NCBI GenBank assembly: GCA_963931865.1
Contig: OZ007509.1
Span: 447,978-511,977 of the forward strand
Source of the DNA: Axinella damicornis
Taxonomy: Eukaryota; Porifera; Demospongiae; Axinellida; Axinellidae
Reading direction: 5' to 3'
DNA: 64,000 nucleotides
Shown here: in pieces, positions 43,071 to 52,400 of the stretch
Layout: the number at the start of each line of letters is the position of its first letter
How positions within the stretch are numbered: position 1 is the first letter of the stretch
Made by a program: the position numbers and the translations under genes
The notes under the pieces: model-generated
Databases searched by the model: none
Seen by the model: the letters and a program-made list of their open reading frames with translations, nothing else
What the model was told of the DNA's origin: nothing

Positions 43071-45176
43071 ATGGAGTATTGCACCCTCAGTGATGTGGAA
43101 TATCAGGCTGTGTGTGACTTGGCAGCTAGAGGTGAGGTGCAACAACTGAAGGAGAACATCACGGAGGCGTGCTCCAGCAAAGGACAACCGCTGGGAGCTG
43201 AAACCCTCTGGCAACAAGGGAAAGCCTCACCTCTTGTCCTAGCCGCACAGCATGGCCATCTACGAGTGGTGGAGTACCTCCTAGATACAGTCCCCCTTCG
43301 TGCAGGTGCATTTGTTGATCAAACTGCCACCATCAGTTTTGACGAAGATGCTCAGAAAATACACCACTGCACTGCCCTCAGTGCCGCCAGCATGGGTGGC
43401 CACCTGGGTATTGTGGAGAAGCTCTTACTCTCAGGTGCTTCAGTAAACATTACAGATTGCCTGGAAGCAACCTCATTTTGTGAAGCGACATTCCACGGTC
43501 ACTTACACATCTTGAAGGCTCTGACCAATCATGGCGCTGACGTTAACACACCTAACATGTTTGGTTGGACTCCGCTGGATGTTGCAGTTTCCAAAGGCCG
43601 GATGATGATTGTGAGGTATTTGCTGGAGTCTGGTGCTGATGCTCTCTGTACCACTCCAGAGGGCCACACAGCCATGCACATTGCAGCAGGAATGGGGGAG
43701 CTGCTAATGGTCAAGGAGCTGCTCAAGCATGGAGTGCCACCGCTGTTTGCAAGGGCTTCACCTTTGAGTGAGGATTACACCCCTTGCCCCCTCTTCCTTG
43801 CTGCTGCCAATGGCTTCACGAGTGTTGTTAAGCAGTTCACAAGGCACCCTGACTGTCCACCTGCATGTGAAAGTGATGCGTGGTTGCTCTTGGGAGTGAA
43901 TGCACTTGAGAGAGGGGAAACTCACGACCAATATGCCAAGCACTGGGAGATGGGACTTGCTTTGCGAGCAAAGACAAACGTTGATCCATTATACCTGCCC
44001 CCCATTAAAGTGTATGGGAATAGAACTGAAATGAGATCACTTCAGAGTTTAAATAATGCCCATCGTCTTTTGCCAACGGTTGATAAACATCTTGAAATGC
44101 ACTACCAAGCACTGATCGTCAGAGAACGTTGTATGGGTCGTGGGGACCCACAGCTCTTCCAAAGCCTCACCAATACTGTGGTGGAGACCATACGTAGGGA
44201 GAAGTACAGCGAAGCAGAACCACTGTGGTTGAGAGCTATCGAATTTGCAGAGAAGTACAAACTTGCAGCTTTAGACAAAGGTTTACCCCAGACCCTGGAA
44301 ATGGAATGTGGCCGATGGCTGGAGGAATATCTTGCAGGGTGGCTGGTAATCTTGGTTCAAAAAGGGTACACCCCAGATTTATGTAAATGTGTAGGGTTTG
44401 CATGGAAGTTGCTGGGTGCAATACAGGCTCGAGTTCAGGAACTGCATCTGCAGTATGGCTGTGAAAAGAAGGTCCCAAAGTATCTCCTTGAGAACCTCTT
44501 GCTACTGTTCCATGTCTGGCTCTACCATAACTCTGAGGCCAGGACAGGGGAATTCAGGGCCGAGCATCAAGTGGATGCATCCATCAGATCGTGTGAAGAA
44601 CTCGGGCACAAGTTTGTTTCCGAATATCTCTACTTGGAGGATGGATCAACGCTGCTCCACCTGGCACTGCAGTCGGAGAAGACCCTGTACATGTACCTCC
44701 TCACCTCGCCACTGATCAAGCACGAGTTAAGAGGCTTTATGAACCTTCATAATGAGCCCCTGCTAGTCGATGCACTACTGTGCTGGGGCGCAGAGAAGGT
44801 TGTTAATGCACCTTGTGGAACGGAGGGTGATCGGCCTTTACACCTGGCAGTCAAGAGAGCAAACACCTACAGGGAGAAGGGCATCAGTGAGGCATTGCTC
44901 TCTGTCCTGCTGTCCCATGGAGCTCATCCCGACGCTGTAAACAGTAAGGGAGTTACCCCAGCCATGGTTTGCCCGTTGAAGTGCAACTCCGCAGGTGAAA
45001 TAGCTGCCCTCCTCTCTCCTTCCACCCCACTCCCCCTGTCTTGCCAGGCATCAGCTGCAGTCCTCACATCAGAGACACCCTACCTGACACTCCCGTACAT
45101 CCCTCCACGCATCAAACAGCTCATAAAACTACACGACAAGACAAACATTATTTTGCTGACTGACTGCATGAATTGA
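43071..45176 (+). CDS. FEM1-like ankyrin-repeat protein (CUL2 ubiquitin-ligase substrate receptor family)
   Basis: Single 701-residue frame without introns. FEM1 proteins are substrate receptors of cullin-2 ubiquitin ligases that read C-terminal degrons. N-terminal ankyrin repeats (about residues 45-240) include SPLVLAAQHGHLRVVEYLL, TALSAASMGGHLGIVEKLL, GWTPLDVAVSKGRMMIV and GHTAMHIAAGMGELLMVKEL. A helical TPR-like middle (about 270-460) has WLLLGVNALERG, HYQALIVRERCMG and EAEPLWLRAIEFA, in the FEM1 order. Two more ankyrin-type repeats follow (GSTLLHLAL, DRPLHLAVKRAN). A C-terminal VHL-box/cullin site was not confidently identified. Ankyrin identity is certain, FEM1 assignment likely. The lack of introns beside intron-rich genes suggests a retrocopy. 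Translation starts at the first ATG, TGCGGGATAA region upstream being the shared promoter. Confidence 0.82.
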   Translation: MEYCTLSDVEYQAVCDLAARGEVQQLKENITEACSSKGQPLGAETLWQQGKASPLVLAAQHGHLRVVEYLLDTVPLRAGAFVDQTATISFDEDAQKIHHCTALSAASMGGHLGIVEKLLLSGASVNITDCLEATSFCEATFHGHLHILKALTNHGADVNTPNMFGWTPLDVAVSKGRMMIVRYLLESGADALCTTPEGHTAMHIAAGMGELLMVKELLKHGVPPLFARASPLSEDYTPCPLFLAAANGFTSVVKQFTRHPDCPPACESDAWLLLGVNALERGETHDQYAKHWEMGLALRAKTNVDPLYLPPIKVYGNRTEMRSLQSLNNAHRLLPTVDKHLEMHYQALIVRERCMGRGDPQLFQSLTNTVVETIRREKYSEAEPLWLRAIEFAEKYKLAALDKGLPQTLEMECGRWLEEYLAGWLVILVQKGYTPDLCKCVGFAWKLLGAIQARVQELHLQYGCEKKVPKYLLENLLLLFHVWLYHNSEARTGEFRAEHQVDASIRSCEELGHKFVSEYLYLEDGSTLLHLALQSEKTLYMYLLTSPLIKHELRGFMNLHNEPLLVDALLCWGAEKVVNAPCGTEGDRPLHLAVKRANTYREKGISEALLSVLLSHGAHPDAVNSKGVTPAMVCPLKCNSAGEIAALLSPSTPLPLSCQASAAVLTSETPYLTLPYIPPRIKQLIKLHDKTNIILLTDCMN

Positions 45177-45638
45177 TTTTGGTTGTTCTGCTATAGTGGT
45201 GGAATACGAGCTACATAATATAACCAGAGGCCTCTGCAGTATACAACTGGCTGGTGTGCATGGTGGGTTGATGATCTTTACGGGTGCCAAGAGTGTTCCA
45301 GAGAAATGTATCGGAGAATAAACCCATTTCAATAGTTTAGCTATTATCCCTGCACGGTAATTGGCATTGACAGCATTGCCAGACATGTACACCACCAATA
45401 TGAATGCTCCTTGCTGTTAACTTTGTATCATCACTCTGAGTCAGTGGACAGACAACTCTCGAGGTACGTGGCCTGAAACACTGAAAGAGTGAGTAGCTGC
45501 CTTTCCTAGCCAAAATGTAGTTAGCATGACAGAGGTTTACAACATATACACGTAGCTGTCTAGTTACAGAAAACAGTAGCTAACTATTACATTAGATTCA
45601 TAGTCAGCTTTCACCTATATCTGTAAGTGTTGAGTTCA
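45177..45638. other. Convergent 3' spacer, FEM1-like / collagen
   Basis: About 460 bases between facing gene ends, AT-rich, presumably 3' UTRs. No gene seen. Confidence 0.5.
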
Positions 45639-46594
45639 CTATTTGGTGCACACGACACACGGTATCTCCTTGCCGTCTGCATACGGGCCACAGGGAATGC
45701 CATTGCAGGTAGTTTCAGTGAAGTAGAATAGGGCACCATTCATATCTTGGGCGGTTCCTGGTAGAGGTATCGCATTCACATCCACGCATTCAAAAGTGCT
45801 TCGTTGTGGATGTCCTGACGCATCAGACATGAGGTAGCCATAGTACTCCCTGGTCCATGTTGTAGGGCAGTTGACCTTGGCTGGAATCCGGAGCTTCGTA
45901 CCTCTGTTTGGTGTGTAGCACACAGCACAGGGAACGTTGTGCTGGAAAAGGTTATTGTAGGCAGGTGCTGGAGGATACAGCTCATACTCTGCTCCATGTA
46001 GTTTGGCTCTCCATGGCTGCTGACCTGCAGTGAACTGCAAGAACTCGGGATCTTCTGGAAGGCAAAGGAAGTCCACTCCACCTCCCTGATTGTAGAAGCT
46101 GCCTGAGGCTATTCCTTTGTAGACTAGCGTTGTTCCTGCAGTACTAGGGCAGGTGATCCTACCCCAACGGATATAGGTGATCCCTCCCCCACCTGTACCA
46201 GTAGGGCCTGTGGAAAGAAATGATCCATTAATCATCTCCAGTATATACATCAGGTCATCTATTTGTTATCCTGTTATTTGTTATAGCTACATGTAGATCA
46301 CTATCAAACCTTGTTGTCCCGCTGGTCCCGCTGGTCCAGGTGGCCCAGGTGGTCCATCCTTGCTGTGGACGACTATGTTGTTAGTAACAGAGTTGCATTC
46401 TCCAAGGTTTCTTTGTCCACTGAGGTTGGTTGCATTTCTTCTCTCTCTTGGAATAGCACTAGCTGCATGGTAAATAAACATGCAACTGAAAATCACTTCA
46501 TAAATTGTGCTGCATATTATTATGGTATGTTACCTCCAACAGGCACCAACAGTAGCACTGTCAGTAGTGCTGCAGTGATCAGTTTCTCCTGCAT
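45639..46594 (-). CDS. Short-chain collagen C4-like (spongin-type), gene 1
   Basis: Secreted matrix protein. Three exons, 46594-46534, 46462-46310 and 46207-45639, encode 260 residues: a signal peptide (MQEKLITAALLTVLLL), a short linker with NATNLSG glycosylation sites, a very short Gly-X-Y stretch (GPPGPPGPAGPAG, about 5-6 triplets) and a C-terminal domain of about 180 residues. That domain has the short-chain collagen C4 pattern known from freshwater sponge: YIRWGRITCP, LVYKGIASGS, FLCLPEDP, LHGAEYE, HNVPCAVC, TTWTREYYGYLM, FECVD, NGALFYF and CVVCTK, with paired cysteines. Such proteins are thought to form spongin-like skeletal material. The collagenous part is much shorter than in gene 2 and may be too short for a stable triple helix. 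Confidence 0.9.
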
Positions 46595-47232
46595 TTTGAA
46601 CACTGTATACCCTTTCTTTCTGTGATTTCCTTTTCTCGATCTCGAGATCTTACTTGTTACGGGTTGCAAGAGCTGCCTGTCTGCTCTCCTTTTGTACCTG
46701 CTCAGGAAGGTCAGGAGGAAATCTGATGTCATGAAACTATATTCCTCCAACATTGTCAACATGTTTATGATCTCCAGCAAGCTGCCTCTCAGTGTCAAAC
46801 TTCTCTGAGGTGTTTATTCCAGCAACATATTCATAGTCAGTGTCTTGGTAATGTGATGTCATGAAACTGTAGAATAGCAAGGTCATTTAATTAGATTTCA
46901 GGGTTATGCAAACATGTTGTGTAGAAGTACAGTGTGGGACTGGACAAAATGAAATTGTAGTGTTGTGTCACCTTCTGTTTCAGCACTTAATGGCCACAGA
47001 GTACTATAAGGTTTAATGCAAATCACAGCTGCTGACCAACAGAGTGCAAGGTTTAATTTCATCACTGTTTGTTTACTCCTATCTCTTATCCAGAGACTTT
47101 CCATGATGAGTTTGAGCGATGTCATAACTCCCCCAAAATACAATTTTAAGATGTTGCAAACAGTATAAAAGTGCGGCCTGCTATGGTGTATTATTCCATT
47201 GTGCACTGGCTACAAGCTATCGGAGAAAGAAA
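46595..47232. promoter_or_regulatory. Divergent spacer between the two short-chain collagen genes
   Basis: About 640 bases. TATAAAA-type sequence occurs near 47163 (CAGTATAAAAGTGC), 70 bases upstream of the gene 2 ATG, a plausible TATA box. The motif TGATGTCATGAAACT occurs twice, at about 46725-46739 and 46854-46868. Confidence 0.55.
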
Positions 47233-48276
47233 ATGTTTCGCAAGAAATTTCACTCAAGCTGGTCTGTTCTGCTTCTTGTTGCTACAGTGCACATCACATT
47301 TACAACAGGTACATACTGCAGTACTATACTCCATATGCATTACCTGTGTATTAGTACTATACTCCATATGCATTACCTGTGTATTAGTACTATACTCCAT
47401 ACTGCATTACCTATTGGTGCTACTATACTCTACCTACTGCATTACCTGTTGGTAGGCTAGATATATCTGTTTCCACCTCAAACTTTAGCAAATGTATCAC
47501 TCCGTAAACTGAGGAACGTACCAAATGATGGCAACAGCAGCTTGTCCAACATTGAGCTGCTCCGAGGTAGGGATGGTCGAGATGGAGAACCAGGAGCAAC
47601 TGGCCGAGATGGACGTGACGGGCTACCTGGTCCACCTGGCCCTCCTGGTATAGCAGGTGCGGGACCTCAAGGACCACAAGGAGACCAGGGGACGAGGGGA
47701 GTCCCTGGAGCCGCAGGTTCACCTGGACCGCCTGGGCCAAGGAGTGGTGGGGTGGTCTACACAAGGTGGGGGAATAGCTCCTGCCCAGATGTTCCAGGGA
47801 CGACGTTAGTGTATGAAGGCAGGGCAGGGGGAAGCCTTTACTCACAACAAGGAGGAGCAAACTACCAGTGCATGCCACTCGATCCTGAGTACACCCTTCC
47901 CTTTCGCCCTGGTGTACAGGGACATAGCTACCTGTATGGAGCAGAGTATGAAAATCCGGTGGTGGGCACGCATGAGCACAATGTTCCATGTGCTGTGTGC
48001 CTGGCATCAACACGCGAGACGGTCCTGATGATCCCAGCGAGGACCACCTGTCCAACCTCCTGGACCAGAGAGTATTACGGTTACCTTATGACAGAACACC
48101 GTACCCATCATCGCTCTACATTTGAATGTGTTGACGGGGGTCAAGAGTCCATTCCTGGCAGTCACGCAAACATCAATGGTGCCCTGCTTTACCATGTGGA
48201 GGCCCACTGTGACGGCATGCAGTGCCCTCCCTACGACCCTCAGAAAGAACTGAACTGTGTAGTGTGTACCTTTTGA
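47233..48276 (+). CDS. Short-chain collagen C4-like (spongin-type), gene 2
   Basis: Two exons, 47233-47308 and 47489-48276, encode 287 residues: signal peptide (MFRKKFHSSWSVLLLVATV), a linker, a Gly-X-Y segment of about 20 triplets (starting GRDGRDGEPGATG and ending GSPGPPGP), and the same C-terminal domain as gene 1 (VYTRWGNSSCP, LVYEGRAGGS, MPLDPEY, LYGAEYE, HNVPCAVC, TSWTREYYGYLM, TFECVDG, NGALLY, CVVCTF). The two genes are divergent paralogues. A TATA-like element lies about 70 bases upstream. The RGRDGRDG start is Arg/Asp-rich and contains RGRD, not RGD. Confidence 0.92.
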
Positions 48277-49104
48277 ACATAACATCTTTATAATTTATAG
48301 TGCTGTTTTCATGCACTGACAAGAATCTTCAGTGCTGTTTTCATGCACTGGTGTACTTGTGTGATCTGACTTGCTGAATTGTGTGACACTAGACTTTAAA
48401 ACCATGCATGAGAAGAGCCATTCTCATGGCTGGGTGCATCTAGGTATATTATGTACCCTGCCCTGTTCTTGAAGTTTGGGAATTTGGGGACCCAGGACGC
48501 CCCCTTGCTGTATTAAACCCTAAAATAAGTCCTACATGACGTACGTACTTCAACACCCAGTCTTGAATGTGATTGGTCAACCATATAAGGTACAAGCACC
48601 AACTACATCAAACAGAAACAACCTCCACAAGCAACTTTGACAATACTGTGCTCATCCTGTGATGTACATTGTATCTACAGCTAGTTTATCCTGTGACCGC
48701 ACATGCCATCTACACGCCATTTAAGTCAGTGGTGGGACCATTTGAAGTTTCGCAGTAATACCCATGCAGAAGTGAAATGGTCCCACAACAGATTCGAAGT
48801 GGGTGTGTAGACGGTGTGGATATGGAGAAGCTCTGCATGATGGTTATGCCACCGTCTTGTCCGTACCTTCAGGTGGTTTTCCTGTGCTCTGGCCTGCTTG
48901 ACTGTGCCTGCTGTTCAACCAAACCTACTCACTTGTTGTTATACGCAGCTACTATTATGTATACAAGTACAGCAGAAAAATAATAAGAATACTATTGATG
49001 AAGGTGGTCCACACACGTTAGAATACTAAAATAAAACAAACTTGTTACTTGGAGTAGAATATTCTGATAATGGGTCACATGACTAGTGGTGTTGGGGTCA
49101 GAGG
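48277..49104. other. Intergenic region between collagen 2 and the rhomboid gene
   Basis: No gene recognised. A direct repeat, AGTGCTGTTTTCATGCACTG, occurs at about 48299 and 48332, and each copy is itself partly palindromic (AGTGC...GCACT). Facing 3' UTRs are expected at both ends. Confidence 0.5.
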
Positions 49105-49372
49105 TCAAAGTGAGAAGACCTGGGGGTCAACGTTGTTGTATTCGTCAGGACAGATGTCACTGGAGTAGGGCACACAGTTGATGTAGCTGCACCAGGGACA
49201 GAAGCTAGGATCCGGGATGACGTAGAAGGTGACAAACCCAGCGATGAAGAGGAGGATGAGAATCGGGAAGCAGATGATAAGGAGGATTCTCTTGCGGAAG
49301 GCATCCCACTTGCCGAATGTGATATACGGGACAAAGATGACAGCAGAGACTACACCAAACAGCAGGCCACCT

Positions 49373-49416
<44 letters not shown>

Positions 49417-52400
49417 GATAAGGAGGGGAGGTCAACGTTTTGTATAGTGCTCCTGGTGATTAGTGGCACACATACCGACATGGGCCATGTTGTCCACGTA
49501 GGGCAGTGTGCCTAGCAACAGCAATAGCACCACAAAGCAGGAGAGCTTCAGGAGTTCGAACCAGGCGTGATCAACGATCTGCCAGAACTGGAACAGCTCC
49601 ACAAACAACACTCCCAGAAGCCCAAACACAGCTGCAGAGGCGCCTGCATTCACCTCGTAGGGGATGAAGATTGCACTCAACTGCAGGGGGGGACGGCAGG
49701 GGGAGGTGGGATATGGAGAGAGTGGGTGCGTCATGAAAGGACATTATGGAGGAAGTGACATGCATTCAGACACGAGATCACACACAAACATCCCAACTCT
49801 AGCACGATGAATGATGCGAGGGATGGACTCAAAATATCACCCCAACACCATTGATGAGGTGTGGTCTAGGAGGGTGTGGTCTGAATGATGTGAGGGATTG
49901 ACTCACAATGTTGCCCCCAATGCCGCTGATGAGGTAGATGAGGCCCACCCTCAGCCAGCCAATGGTCCGCTCAATCTTGATCCCCACATACAACTGGATC
50001 AACATGACGACCACAATGTGGATGACGCCCAGGTGGATGAAGATGGACATGATCCAGCGCCAAAACTGGTTAGCGGTCGGCAGCAGTGGATCGCCATCAG
50101 CCTCTCCGATGTACACCGCATTGAAGCCGCAGACTTCTCTCAGGCAGTTCACCTGGTCACAGCTGTCGAGCTCTTCGTGGAAAAACCCTCCTCTGGCAGA
50201 ACACTCATCAATGTGCACCACCTGACAGAGCCCCGTGATTGAGACACAGCAGGGGTGAAAGGGACCGGGCGGGCCAAGGTTTGAGCTGTTGCGAGAGCAG
50301 GGTATACCGGGCTCAAACCCCGTTCCATTCCTTTGGGACGTCCTGTTGCGACTTACGATACAATCCTGAAAGTATGTGGTGCCAATGTACTGTCCGTTTG
50401 CGCAGCATCCCAGTGGGGACTGATCTCTCAAGCGCGCATTCCTACGTCGAATCCCAAAATCGGTGCGCATGCAGGGGGTAAACTTAGCGCCAATTTCAAT
50501 CATGTCCAGGGGACTGGGGCCAATCCAGAGGTTAACAGAGCGGAAGTACGTCACGTCTTTGGTCCCATTGTTTTCGCCGATTAGGGACGGAAAGTTTCTT
50601 ACGTTAGCCACGGGTCCTGCACTAATCGGAGCAAGTCCCTTGATCACCAGGAGGACGATCATGCCGATCACCTGCGCTATGGTGATGAGGATGATGAACA
50701 CAGGCCAGAAGGAAGGGAGGGACTCCACCTTGCTCCGAACAAGCGTGCCCTGACGCTGCAGCTTGGTCTTCTTCTTCTTCTTCTTCCTGCGACGGTTGCT
50801 GTCCTCAGGGCGGTCGATCGACTGGAGGCGGTCACGTCGAACTGTGCCACTCCTACTCACTTGGGTCACCCCCTCAGTGCCCTCTGGAAGAAGACAGGGA
50901 AAACCACACATTTGAAACGACCATGTCTAGATGCACTATTCCGGGTAATCAACTACCTCTTCCAAAGAACTCCACAGCATTGTCGTGCTGCCTCCTCTGA
51001 CGAAGCCTTTTCTCCGCCTGAAGAATAAAATTCTAGTATTAATATTACAGAAAGCATCTCGGCAGTTCACTGGACGGTGGCACACCTGAACTGTGAGGAT
51101 CAACAGATGTTGTTTACCACACCCACCTTGATGAATCGCATGTAGTACTCCCACGCCTGGTCTCTGTCATAGATGAGGTCATCGGGAGCATGCGCAGGAA
51201 CGCTCACCGGTTGCGGCTGGGATCTGCGCTGCTGCTCAGCAGGGTACGAGGGGGCTGGTGGAGTGATGGAGGGGGGAGGGGAGGGGGGGGGGGGGGGGGG
51301 GGGGGGGGAGAGTGACGAAGGAGAAAGTGAAAGAGACGCAATTTCAATACAATTACAGCTCATCCACAATGACACATGACCTGTCATTGCATGACATTTA
51401 TAATTGCTTCTTTTTGGAAAAAACAGTTTGGTGATGGTCACGTGCCCGGCACACCCATGTCCTCACCAGGATACTGCTGTTGGGGCTGCCCCTGCTGCAC
51501 AATCAGGGGTACTCCGAATGCATCGAATCCCACATCATCACCCCCCTGGTACACAGAGACCCGGGTCACTCCACTCTGGGGCCGGCTGGAAGAGGCCTCA
51601 CTTGGACTAGTAGGCAAGCTGTGGGGAGAGGAGGGAGATGGGAGGGGGTAGGGGAAGGAGGAGGGGGAGGAGGAGGGGAGGGAAGAGAGGAGAGGGAGGG
51701 GGGAGGGGGAAAGGAAGAGGAGGGAGAGGGGGGAGACAAGGAGGGGGAGTGGGTACAAGAGTATGCCAGTTAGAGTTTCACAGACCAACCTACAGGGCAT
51801 ATTCTATCACATGACTATAATACTTCAATAGTGACAGCTCTCTTACATGGGAGGTTGCTGCACCACATCCCGATAATCTGGCGGAGCAGCGGTAATGAAC
51901 ATGTCATCATCCTCCTCCTCACTGTCGCTGAGCTCATGCGGATTAAAGGAGTGTGCCTCTGGAAGGCCTGGGTAGTCTGGCGGAGGCTCATCAGCAAAGT
52001 GAGCTCTGCGGGAGGGACGACGGCCTAGCGTGAGGAATCCCACATCCCCATCCTGCACATGGTAGGCATGTGTGGGTGTGGAGGGGGGGGGAGGGTGTGT
52101 GTGTGTGGGGGGGGGGGTGTGGGGGGGGGGGGGGGGGATGAGCCAACATTATGGGAACTACAGAAATTACAAATTTCCTTCCAGGGAGGAATGGTCACAT
52201 GCCACTGGGCACATCCTTCAATTGAGTAGTGATCATTTCCTTCAAACAATCAACCACACACAGCATGACATCACATCAGGTAGGAGGGACACCACTGACA
52301 TTCCATACCATAATCCTGGTTCAATATTCATAGTTTCACTAATCTATGACATCATCAGACCATACACCAACACAGTCCACACAACCTCACAGACCACACA

